A DNA stretch of 64,000 nucleotides from an uncultured Eubacteriales bacterium (lineage in GTDB: Bacteria > Bacillota > Clostridia > Oscillospirales > Acutalibacteraceae): positions 1 through 64,000 of the forward strand of contig CAKSOL010000002.1 of the NCBI GenBank assembly GCA_934477125.1. Reading direction: 5' to 3'. How positions within the stretch are numbered: position 1 is the stretch's first letter; every line of letters starts with the position of its first letter. Below the pieces are notes generated by a model. The model saw nothing but the letters and a program-made list of their open reading frames with translations, was not told the DNA's origin and made no database searches. Of the stretch, positions 41,453 through 49,171 are shown one piece after another. Made by a program: the position numbers and the translations under genes.

Positions 41453-42622
41453 ATGACGGTTTGCGGAATAATTGCGGAATTTAATCCTTTGCATCGCGGT
41501 CATGCGGCACTTTTGCGGGCGGCGCGCTCCGGGGCGGACGCGGTTTTCTGCGTTATCAGCGGTAATTTTGTTCAGCGCGGCGATACCGCCGTTATCCCAA
41601 AGCCCAAACGCGCTCAGGCAGCGCTGATGTGCGGGGCGGACGCGGTTGCGGAGCTGCCGGTGCCGTGGTCAATGTCAACAGCGCAGAATTTCGCCCTCGG
41701 CGGCGTTTCGCAGCTTATGGCTCTCGGCTGCGATGAAATAATGTTCGGGAGCGAATGCGGAGATATAAACGAGCTAATAAAGGCGGCGCAGCTGCTTGAA
41801 AGCAACGAGCTTTGCGATGAACTCGGTGTTCAGTTAAAAAAGGGAGTATCTTTTGCGGCGGCGCGCGAGGCTGCTGCTGCGCGGCTGGGACTTTCCTCCG
41901 GAGTTCTTTCAAGACCGAACGATACCCTTGCGGTCGAATATATCCTCGCCGCCGGGAGGCTCGGCTTTAACGGAAAATTCCGCTGCTTTAAAAGAATAGG
42001 CGCGGCACACGATTCCTCCGAGGAGCATCCGCTCGCGGTATCCTCCTCAGCTATAAGAGAACGCCTGAAAAAGGGTGATATAGGCTTTGCCGAGCGGTTT
42101 ATGCCGGCGGAGCTGAGAGGAATTATAAGCGAGGATATAATTTCCGATATTTCAAGGCTTGATACTGCTATATTAGCGGTTTTGCGCTCTCTTTCCAAAG
42201 AAGCCTTTGCAAATTTGCCTGATATCAGCGAGGGACTTGAAAATAAGCTTTACCTTTCCGTCAGGGCTTCATCGTCGTTTGAGGAGCTTTGCCGTATGGT
42301 GAAATCAAAGCGCTATTCGCTGGCTCGGATAAGGAGACTTGTACTTTCGGCATTTTTAGGGATTGATAACCGCTTTTTCGGTATGCGTCCGCCGTATGTC
42401 AGAATATTGGGACTTTCCGAGAACGGGGCGGGACATCTTAAAAAAGGCGATATTCCGGTTCTGACGCGCGCGGCGGATATCCGCGCCTTGGGCGGCTTTG
42501 CAGCCGAGGTTTTCGAGACGGAGTGCCGGGCTACCGACCTTTATTCATTATCGTTTCCAACGCCGCTGTGGTGCGGTGCGGAATATAAAACAAAATTATT
42601 GAAAACGGAGTGTCTGAAATGA
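41453..42622 (+). CDS. tmcAL: tRNA(Met) cytidine acetate ligase (YlbM)
   Basis: This 389-residue enzyme uses acetate and ATP to acetylate the wobble cytidine (ac4C34) of elongator tRNA-Met, a Firmicute system distinct from TmcA. The nucleotidyltransferase fold is clear from IAEFNPLHRGHAALL (residues 6-20), with the HxGH-like HRGH, FCVISGNFVQRGD and the later SSSAIRERL. The C-terminal domain is alpha-helical. It starts at ATG 41453 behind GGGGGTGAG and ends in an ATGA overlap with the next gene. Its location beside ackA may be meaningful, as both handle acetate. Confidence 0.93.
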   Translation: MTVCGIIAEFNPLHRGHAALLRAARSGADAVFCVISGNFVQRGDTAVIPKPKRAQAALMCGADAVAELPVPWSMSTAQNFALGGVSQLMALGCDEIMFGSECGDINELIKAAQLLESNELCDELGVQLKKGVSFAAAREAAAARLGLSSGVLSRPNDTLAVEYILAAGRLGFNGKFRCFKRIGAAHDSSEEHPLAVSSSAIRERLKKGDIGFAERFMPAELRGIISEDIISDISRLDTAILAVLRSLSKEAFANLPDISEGLENKLYLSVRASSSFEELCRMVKSKRYSLARIRRLVLSAFLGIDNRFFGMRPPYVRILGLSENGAGHLKKGDIPVLTRAADIRALGGFAAEVFETECRATDLYSLSFPTPLWCGAEYKTKLLKTECLK

Positions 42623-43551
42623 TTGAAAAAAAGATAATTGAAAGCTATAAGGCATACGGCCGCGTGCTGAGCCTCAGCAACGGCGTTATCGAGGCTTATG
42701 TAACGCTCGATGTAGGTCCGCGTATTATCCGTTTCGGCTATGTCGGAGGTCAGAATTTTATGAGGGACGAGCGTTCGGCGTTCGCTCCTATGGAGGATAA
42801 GGAGTTTACCGACTTTTTCGGCGCGGGTACGAAATGGGAGAATTTCGGCGGTCACCGTATCTGGCTTTCTCCAGAAAGCTATCCCGAAACCTATATTCCC
42901 GATTCCGAGCCGGTAGAGTATGAGCTTACCGAAAACGGCGCTGTGTTTACTCCGCCTGCCTGCAAGCCTGCCGGAGCGGCATTCCGCCTTGAGCTCAAGC
43001 TTGACGCTGACGATGCTAATATGCAGGTCAATATGCAGGTAAAGAATATAGGAGACGCCGAAAAACGCTTCGCTATCTGGGGACTTACGGTTTCGGCGCA
43101 GAACGGTACCCTTATCGTGCCGATGAACACAAACGATACCGGACTTCTTTCTAACCGTATAATTTCCGTTTGGCCGTATACCGATATGAGCGACAGCCGC
43201 ATTTATTGGGGCAAAAAATATGTTACCCTGCGTCAGGATATAAACGCTGAAACGCCCATTAAGCTCGGATTTGACCTTAACTGCGGAAGTGCGTATTACT
43301 GCCTGAACGGCGAGGTTTTCTGCAAGCATTATGACACCGAGCATCCGGATGCCGCTTATCCGGACGGCGGCTGCTCTTTTGAAACCTATACAAACGACCA
43401 GTTTATTGAGATTGAAAGTCTCGGCAGACTTAATAACGTAAAGCCGGGCGAAACGGTTGAGAATACCGAGAGCTGGTCGCTTATGAAACAGCCCTGCGAG
43501 GCAAACTTCCGCAGCGACTCCTCTATTGATGAATTACTTTCAAAGCTTTGA
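42619..43551 (+). CDS. DUF4380-like beta-sandwich protein
   Basis: This 310-residue soluble protein has an almost all-beta pattern. The start IIESYKAYGRVLSLSNGVIE, with the following AYVTLDVGPRIIRFGYVGGQ NFM-type strand, and the later WENFGGHRIWLSPE fit the DUF4380 family, whose fold resembles galactose mutarotase/glucan-binding sandwiches. No signal peptide is present. A role in sugar epimerisation or sugar recognition is an inference from the fold. ATG 42619 overlaps the tmcAL stop. Candidate active-site residues (His in GGHRIW, several Glu) cannot be assigned by eye. Confidence 0.75.
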   Translation: MIEKKIIESYKAYGRVLSLSNGVIEAYVTLDVGPRIIRFGYVGGQNFMRDERSAFAPMEDKEFTDFFGAGTKWENFGGHRIWLSPESYPETYIPDSEPVEYELTENGAVFTPPACKPAGAAFRLELKLDADDANMQVNMQVKNIGDAEKRFAIWGLTVSAQNGTLIVPMNTNDTGLLSNRIISVWPYTDMSDSRIYWGKKYVTLRQDINAETPIKLGFDLNCGSAYYCLNGEVFCKHYDTEHPDAAYPDGGCSFETYTNDQFIEIESLGRLNNVKPGETVENTESWSLMKQPCEANFRSDSSIDELLSKL

Positions 43552-43581
43552 TATGGCTGATATGGCGAACCGGTGAATAGG

Positions 43582-44756
43582 ATGAGGAAAAAAGCGATAT
43601 TTATTGTTTGCTATCTGGCATACACCTTTATTTACATAGGACGTCTTTAACAATGGCGTCTCCGGCTCTGAAAAGCCAAAATATATTTACCTCTGCGCAG
43701 ATAGGACTGCTCGGCAGCGTGTTTTTCGTTGTCTATGCCCTTGGCAGGCTGGTAAACGGAGTTCTGAGCGAGCATTTTCATGCGCGGAATATGATTGCGG
43801 CAGGTCTTTTGCTGGGAGCGGCTGCAAATATCATTTTCGGCTTTTTGCCGCCGTTCGCCGCCGTGCTGTTTATCTGGGCTGTCAACGCATATGCCCAATC
43901 TATGCTTTGGAGCGCCGTTCTTAAAACCATTGGCGCGGTTTATGGGGAAGAAAAGGCACAGAAAATGTCAGCCTATATGATAACCTCGGTTGCCGCAGGC
44001 AATATCGCCGGAATACTTCTGGGAACGCTGATAATAAGCAAAATCGGGGTAAACGCCGCGTTTATTATTCCCGGCGGAATGCTGGCAGCGGCGGCTTTGG
44101 CGGTTGCACTCGTTGTGGGCAAATCCGATAAAACCCAGAAAATTGATACAAATATCAAAAAGGCGTTAAAGCAGAGGGAAATATTCGGAATGGCTGTTCC
44201 GGCGCTGTTCCATGGGGTTATGAAGGATAATATAAGCCTTTGGATGGCGGTGTATGTCGCGGATAAATTCGGTCTTGAAATAGAAAAATTCGCTTTTTAT
44301 CTTCTTCTGATTCCCGCAGCCGGTCTTATAGGCAGATTTTTATATCCGTCTGTTTTCAGCCTGCTCGGAAATAACGGCAATAATGTTTCGGCGTTCGGCT
44401 TTGCCGTGTGCGCCGTTTTCTCGGCTTTGCTTATTTTCCTTGCAGAAACGCCGTTTTGGGCGGTATTTTATCTGAGCATGATTTATATAGCCGTATCTCT
44501 TATAAATACGTCAATTCTGTCCGTTTTCCCGATGCGCTTTTATTCGGAGGGAATTTCCGGAACTGTAAGCGGAATAATGGATTTCAATACCTACCTCGGC
44601 GCCGGAATAGGCTCCGCCGTTTACGGGCTTGTTATCGAGGATTGGGGATATAATGCAATGTTTATTTCCTGGCTGATAATCTCGCTGATATCAATTCCTC
44701 TGATATTCAGAAAAAGACGGGAAAGCTCCGGGACTGCGGCAAAAGCCGAAAATTGA
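43582..44756 (+). pseudogene. MFS transporter, frameshifted near the start
   Basis: The N-terminus of a major-facilitator protein begins at ATG 43582 (behind GGTGAATAGGATG) with MRKKAIFIVCYLAYTFIYIG and stops at TAA 43648-43650. The remaining 360 residues continue in the next frame from about 43651 (TMASPALKSQNIFTSAQIG) to 44756. Restoring four bases so that CGTCT becomes CGTCTGTCT would give GRLSLTMASPAL, as expected for helix 1 of this family. The rest is complete, with about 11 membrane helices and the loop LGRLVNGVLSEHFHARN between helices 2 and 3. So the gene is either inactive, switched off by slippage in a GTCT repeat, or misassembled. Substrate unknown. Confidence 0.75.
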
Positions 44757-44791
44757 ATATATCAGCTCTTAATATGGCTGCCGTAAGCAGA

Positions 44792-44818
44792 AAAGACTGC
44801 TTTGCGGCAGTCTTTTTT
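44792..44818 (+). terminator. Terminator before the dcw cluster
   Basis: Stem AAAGACTGC (44792-44800) / GCAGTCTTT (44807-44815) followed by a T-run. A competing longer fold using CTGCCG (44779-44784) with CGGCAG (44805-44810) overlaps it. Confidence 0.8.
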
Positions 44819-44837
44819 TATTTTTTGAAAAAAATGC

Positions 44838-44866
44838 TTGCTTTTTAATGATAGTGGCATTATAAT
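44838..44866 (+). promoter_or_regulatory. Promoter of the dcw (mraZ) cluster
   Basis: TTGCTT (44838-44843), a 17-base spacer and TATAAT (44861-44866), 62 bases before the mraZ start. The MraZ repeats lie immediately downstream of the -10 box. Confidence 0.75.
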
Positions 44867-44872
44867 ACATTT

Positions 44873-44919
44873 AAGTGGTGAAAAGTGTATCGTAAATCCA
44901 TAAAAGTGTGGAACGGTGG
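44873..44919 (+). promoter_or_regulatory. MraZ-box array (autoregulatory operator)
   Basis: Four GTG-centred boxes: AAGTGG (44873), AAAGTGT (44882), AAAGTGT (44903) and CGGTGG (44914). The GTG triplets are spaced 10, 21 and 10 bases apart, so all lie on one face of the helix. MraZ is known to bind such repeats (TGGGN in E. coli, AAAGTG[T/G] in Mycoplasma). The last box doubles as the mraZ ribosome site. Confidence 0.7.
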
Positions 44920-44928
44920 TGAAATTTC

Positions 44929-45354
44929 TTGCTGTACGGCGGTTATCAACATAATATTGACACAAAGGGCAGACTTGCCATACCCTCAAAGCTTCGCGAC
45001 GGACTCGGCGAAAGCTTTATGATATGCCGCGGAATATACGGCAAGAGATGTCTCTGCGTTTATTCTATGCCGCAGTGGGAACGTCTGGTTGATAAGATAG
45101 ACGGATTGCCGGCTGCAAAATCAAGCGTTGTCCGCCGTTTTCTTTATGACGGAGCTTTCAACGTTGAGTTTGACGCACAGGGACGTATTTTGATTCCTGC
45201 CGTACTCAGAGAATATGCCGAGCTCGGCGCTCAGGCGCATATTATCGGAATGCACACTAATATAGAAATTTGGAATACCGACCGCTGGGCAGCCGAAAAC
45301 GAGCAGTATACACCCGAATCGGTCGCCGCTATTGTTGAAGAACTGGAGCTTTAA
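44929..45354 (+). CDS. mraZ: Transcriptional regulator MraZ
   Basis: This 141-residue ring-forming DNA-binding protein regulates its own dcw operon. It has two SpoVT-AbrB-like halves: LYGGYQHNIDTKGRLAIPSK at the N-terminus with the DxxGR motif, and FNVEFDAQGRILIPAVLREY in the second half with a second DxxGR. Start TTG 44929 follows GGTGG; the GYQHNIDTKGR context fixes the start. The last dozen residues (ESVAAIVEELEL) form a helix. It overlaps nothing and is 3 bases from rsmH. A phased MraZ-box array precedes it. Confidence 0.96.
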   Translation: MLYGGYQHNIDTKGRLAIPSKLRDGLGESFMICRGIYGKRCLCVYSMPQWERLVDKIDGLPAAKSSVVRRFLYDGAFNVEFDAQGRILIPAVLREYAELGAQAHIIGMHTNIEIWNTDRWAAENEQYTPESVAAIVEELEL

Positions 45355-45357
45355 AAT

Positions 45358-46278
45358 ATGGAATTTAAGCATATTCCGGTTCTGCTTGACGAGACTATTG
45401 CTGCCTTGAAAATCAAACCGGATGGTATTTATGTTGACGGCACAGCCGGAGGAGCCGGTCATTCCGGGGAAATAGCAAAGAGACTTACGACCGGCAGTCT
45501 TTACGCTCTCGACAGGGACCCCCAGGCGGTTGCCGTTGCGGCTGAAAGGCTGAAAGCCTATCCGGCAACGGTTGTAAAAAGTAATTTTTCCGAAATGGAC
45601 AAGGTGTTGGCGCTGTACGGCGTTGAGACGGCGGACGGCATTTTGCTCGACCTCGGAGTTTCGTCGTATCAGCTTGATAATCCGCAGCGCGGCTTTTCAT
45701 ACAGAAACGACGCTCCGCTCGATATGCGTATGAGCAGCGAGGGGACAAGCGCTGCCAACCTTGTAAATACCCTTTCGGCGGACGAGCTTTCGGATATTTT
45801 TTTCAGATTCGGAGAAGAAAAGTTTTCCCGCAGAATAGCGGCGTCAATAGTGAGAGAAAGAGAAAAAAATAAAATTGAAACAACCCTGCAGCTTGCCGAT
45901 ATAATCTCGGCGAGCGTTCCTGCCGCCGCAAGACGGGACGGACATCCGGCGCGGCGCTGCTTTCAGGCTTTGAGAATAGCGGTAAACGGCGAGCTTGATA
46001 TGCTTGAGGACGCGCTCGACAGAGCTTTTGAGCTGCTGGCTCCGGGAGGCAGGCTTTGCGTTATAACCTTTCATTCTCTTGAGGACAGGATAGTGAAGCA
46101 GGCGTTCAGAAAATATTGCACCGGCTGCACCTGTCCGCCTGAGCTTCCGGTTTGCGTTTGCGGAAAAAAGCCGAGAGGCAGACTTGAACCCCGCAAGCCG
46201 ATAGAACCCTCGCCGGAGGAAACAGAGAGAAATCCGCGCAGCCGCAGCGCAAAGCTGCGGGTTATAGAAAAAATTTAG
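45358..46278 (+). CDS. rsmH: 16S rRNA (cytosine1402-N4)-methyltransferase
   Basis: RsmH (MraW), 306 residues, methylates N4 of C1402 in the decoding centre of 16S rRNA with SAM. Visible motifs are FKHIPVLLDETIAAL (start), the SAM loop YVDGTAGGAGHSGEIAKRL (residues 27-45), LYALDRDPQA, DGILLDLGVSSYQLD, PQRGFSYRNDAPLDMRM, and FHSLEDRIVKQAF near 245. A cysteine cluster CTGCTCPPELPVCVCG near residues 258-275 is the family's typical Cys-rich insertion in Clostridia. ATG 45358 lies 3 bases after mraZ. It is the standard second gene of dcw clusters. Confidence 0.97.
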   Translation: MEFKHIPVLLDETIAALKIKPDGIYVDGTAGGAGHSGEIAKRLTTGSLYALDRDPQAVAVAAERLKAYPATVVKSNFSEMDKVLALYGVETADGILLDLGVSSYQLDNPQRGFSYRNDAPLDMRMSSEGTSAANLVNTLSADELSDIFFRFGEEKFSRRIAASIVREREKNKIETTLQLADIISASVPAAARRDGHPARRCFQALRIAVNGELDMLEDALDRAFELLAPGGRLCVITFHSLEDRIVKQAFRKYCTGCTCPPELPVCVCGKKPRGRLEPRKPIEPSPEETERNPRSRSAKLRVIEKI

Positions 46279-46293
46279 CAGGAGGAAACCGCA

Positions 46294-46767
46294 TTGGATA
46301 ATATGAAGTATTATAACGATTCGCTGGCATATGATTTTGAAATGTTTATGCCGCGCCCGGTCGAACGCGAACGGGACAATATTATAAAAATGCCGAAAAA
46401 AAAACCGGTTACAAAGCGCGCGCAGAGACGTGCGCTGAAAGCGGTTTCCGTTTCGGCGTTCGCAGTACTTTCGGCATTCTTTATGCTGGCGGCTCTTTGC
46501 GGAAATATCTGCCTGCGCCTTGAAATCAACGAAATGAATGACCGTATAAATAAAATGAAAACCGAGCTTAATACGCTGGACAGCGTTAAGACTGAGCTTG
46601 AGGTTGAATTCGACCGCCGGATTTCATATTCAAATATCGAGCTTGCCGCCGCAGAGCTGGGAATGACAAAGCGGACAAAGGAACAGGTGCGTTATATAAG
46701 AGTAAACGATACCGATGCCGCAAGAACCGAAAACGGCGAGCTTGTTAAGGCGTCGACGAATGAATAA
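46294..46767 (+). CDS. FtsL-like division protein
   Basis: This 157-residue bitopic membrane protein has a basic cytoplasmic N-terminus (residues 1-46), one membrane helix (about 48-72) and a coiled coil (about 73-105). A short extracellular tail follows. This layout and its place between rsmH and the transpeptidase identify it as FtsL/DivIC-type, although FtsL sequences diverge too much for certainty. Such proteins form the FtsQLB complex that activates FtsW-FtsI at the septum. It starts at TTG 46294 behind AGGAGGAAACC. A terminator-like hairpin follows before the next gene. Confidence 0.85.
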   Translation: MDNMKYYNDSLAYDFEMFMPRPVERERDNIIKMPKKKPVTKRAQRRALKAVSVSAFAVLSAFFMLAALCGNICLRLEINEMNDRINKMKTELNTLDSVKTELEVEFDRRISYSNIELAAAELGMTKRTKEQVRYIRVNDTDAARTENGELVKASTNE

Positions 46768-46845
46768 GTATAGTTGCGGGGTCGGCTTAATATATTTATA
46801 GTATGTGTTGCAGCCGACGCAGTCAGCGCAAATAATTCAGGAAGT

Positions 46846-46878
46846 CAAAAACGAGAGTCGAAAAAGCTCTCGTTTTTG
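46846..46878 (+). terminator. Intra-cluster hairpin (attenuator?)
   Basis: Perfect 12-base stem CAAAAACGAGAG (46846-46857) / CTCTCGTTTTTG (46867-46878) in the 138-base gap between the FtsL-like gene and the penicillin-binding protein. The T-run lies inside the stem's 3' arm and the sequence after it is GGCG, so termination would be partial. Confidence 0.6.
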
Positions 46879-46905
46879 GGCGTTATTAAAGAAAGGGTGA
46901 GATGA

Positions 46906-49152
46906 GTGTCTGTTAAACCGGGAAAGCAGATGACAAAACGCATATTTATTATAATGCTTTCGGTAGTTATAGCGCTTACCGCAATATCAGGCTACCGCCT
47001 CACCGAAATAATGGTTGTTAAGGGAGACTTTTATCAGAGCAAGGCTTCAAAGCAGCAGCTTTATGACAGCCTGATAACCGCGCCGCGCGGAGATATCCTC
47101 GACAGAAACGGAAACGTTCTCGCAACAAGCGCGCCCGCATGGACGATATATCTTACGCCTAACGGAATAAATAAGCTTAAAAATGCGGAAAAGGCGGAAA
47201 ATCTGCGCCAGACTCTTTCCGAGGGACTTTCGGGTATTCTCGAAATGGAGAAGGACGATATATACGAGAAAAGCAAGAAAAACAGCTATTATGTAACCCT
47301 GAAAAAGAAAGTAGATAAAGAAACGACCGATAAGGTCAGACAGTTTATTGCGGATAATGAAAAATTAGAGCTTACCCAGTATATAGGCATAGACGAAACA
47401 ACGAAAAGATACTACCCGAACGATACTCTCGCCTCAACGGTTATCGGATTTGTCGGAGACGACGACCAGGGTCTTGCCGGAATAGAAAGCTACTATAACA
47501 ATAAGCTTACCGGTATGGCAGGACGCGTTGTTGCCGCCAAAAACGGCGCCGGAATTGATATGACCTTTACATATCAGCAGATGGAGTCGGCGAAAAAGGG
47601 CAGTACTCTGGTATTGACCATCGATAATTATATTCAGTATGTCTGTGAAAAATATCTTGACGCCGCGATAGACGAATACCTTGTCGCCGAGCGCGGAGCG
47701 GTTGTCGTTATGGACGTTAATACCGGCGCGATACTTGCAAACGCCGTAAGCGGCGATTTTAACCCGAACAGTCCGTTTACGCTTTCGGAAACCGATACCG
47801 CAAAGCTGAACGCTGTGACGGATGAGGATGAACGCTCTAAGCTCAGAAGTGAGCTGCTCAACAGACAGTGGCGTAACAAGGCTGTTTCGGATACCTATGA
47901 GCCTGGCTCTGTTTTTAAAATCTTTACTGCCTCAACCGCTATTGAAGAAAATCTGGTTAATAAAAACAGCAGCTTTACCTGTAATTATTCAATAAATGTT
48001 GCCGGTCAGACTTACCATTGCTGGAAAAGCGGCGGACACGGAACGCAGAATCTTATGCAGGCGATATCCAACTCCTGTAACCCCGCGTTTATAACGATAG
48101 GTCAGCTTATCGGCGTTCAGACCTTTTCAAAATATTTTAACGCCTTCGGTCTTAATACGAAAACCGGCATAGACCTGCCCGGCGAGGCCTCCTCAACCTA
48201 TCATAAGGAGGAAAAGATGGGAGCTACCGAGCTTTCCTCGTCCTCGTTCGGTCAGACCTTCAACATAACGCCTATACAGACCTTAACGATAGCCGCAGCG
48301 GCAGTCAACGGAGGATATATTGTTCAGCCGCATGTCGTGAGCGAAATACGCGACTCTGAGAATAAGGTAACCGAAACAATATCTACCGATTATAAACGGC
48401 AGGTCATATCAAACGAAACCTCCTCGGTTATGCGCGAGCTGCTCGAATTTGTTGTTAATAACGGAGCTAAAAACGCCGTTGTTCCGGGTTACAGGGTAGG
48501 CGGAAAAACAGGTACGTCTCAGAAGGTGACAAAGATACTTCAAACCGGCGATAAGGGACTTTATATAGGCTCATACGTCGGACTCGCCCCGATTGACAAT
48601 CCGCAAATTGCGGTGCTTGTTATGCTTGACGAGCCTAAGGGCGAAAAATATTACGGCGGCGCTATATGCGCGCCGGTCGGCTCGAAAATTATGTCCGATG
48701 TGCTTCCGTATCTCGGCTTTGAGCCGCAGTATACCGAAGAACAGCTTAAAAAGCTTGCGGTAACAGTTCCCGAAACCGTCGGAGACGATATAACAACGGC
48801 AAAGGGAAAGATAACCACCTCTAAGCTTACCTACCGCGTTGTCGGCGCAGGTACGGCGGTTACAAGACAGCTGCCTGAGGCAGGCAGCCGGGTATACAAC
48901 GGGGGAACGGTCATACTTTATACCGACGGTACCGAGAATGAAAATGCAACGGTTCCGAATCTCGTCGGACTTACCGCAACCGAGGCTAATACCGCTGCGG
49001 TAAGCGCGGGACTTAATATTGAATTTTCCGGGAATACTACTTCTTCGGGGCTAAAGGCTTATAAGCAGAGTATAGCGCCTGGAGAAACGGTTCCGGCAGG
49101 TACTATCGTTACGGTTTATTTCCTTGACGATACGGTGGATATTTCTGAATAA
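46906..49152 (+). CDS. Class B penicillin-binding protein with PASTA domains (FtsI/SpoVD type)
   Basis: This 748-residue transpeptidase cross-links septal peptidoglycan. It has an N-terminal membrane helix (about residues 10-30), a dimerisation domain with APRGDILDRNGNVLATS, then the transpeptidase domain. Catalytic motifs are SVFK (Ser335, Lys338), SCN (390-392) and KTG (534-536). Two PASTA repeats close it (about 620-680 and 684-745), with VPNLVGLTATEANTAAVSAG in the second. PASTA domains sense muropeptides or bind PBPs. In Clostridia this gene may be FtsI or the spore-cortex enzyme SpoVD; only one PBP occurs in this cluster. GTG 46906 follows AAAGGGTGAGATGA. A hairpin lies just upstream. 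Confidence 0.95.
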   Translation: MSVKPGKQMTKRIFIIMLSVVIALTAISGYRLTEIMVVKGDFYQSKASKQQLYDSLITAPRGDILDRNGNVLATSAPAWTIYLTPNGINKLKNAEKAENLRQTLSEGLSGILEMEKDDIYEKSKKNSYYVTLKKKVDKETTDKVRQFIADNEKLELTQYIGIDETTKRYYPNDTLASTVIGFVGDDDQGLAGIESYYNNKLTGMAGRVVAAKNGAGIDMTFTYQQMESAKKGSTLVLTIDNYIQYVCEKYLDAAIDEYLVAERGAVVVMDVNTGAILANAVSGDFNPNSPFTLSETDTAKLNAVTDEDERSKLRSELLNRQWRNKAVSDTYEPGSVFKIFTASTAIEENLVNKNSSFTCNYSINVAGQTYHCWKSGGHGTQNLMQAISNSCNPAFITIGQLIGVQTFSKYFNAFGLNTKTGIDLPGEASSTYHKEEKMGATELSSSSFGQTFNITPIQTLTIAAAAVNGGYIVQPHVVSEIRDSENKVTETISTDYKRQVISNETSSVMRELLEFVVNNGAKNAVVPGYRVGGKTGTSQKVTKILQTGDKGLYIGSYVGLAPIDNPQIAVLVMLDEPKGEKYYGGAICAPVGSKIMSDVLPYLGFEPQYTEEQLKKLAVTVPETVGDDITTAKGKITTSKLTYRVVGAGTAVTRQLPEAGSRVYNGGTVILYTDGTENENATVPNLVGLTATEANTAAVSAGLNIEFSGNTTSSGLKAYKQSIAPGETVPAGTIVTVYFLDDTVDISE

Positions 49153-49171
49153 TATAGGAGCGAAAGAGAAT

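Noticed and set aside
43608..43655. TTG 43608 as the start of the MFS transporter
   Set aside because: It yields MLSGIHLYLHRTSL, which lacks a first membrane helix, while the other frame encodes a proper helix 1. A frameshift explains the data better.
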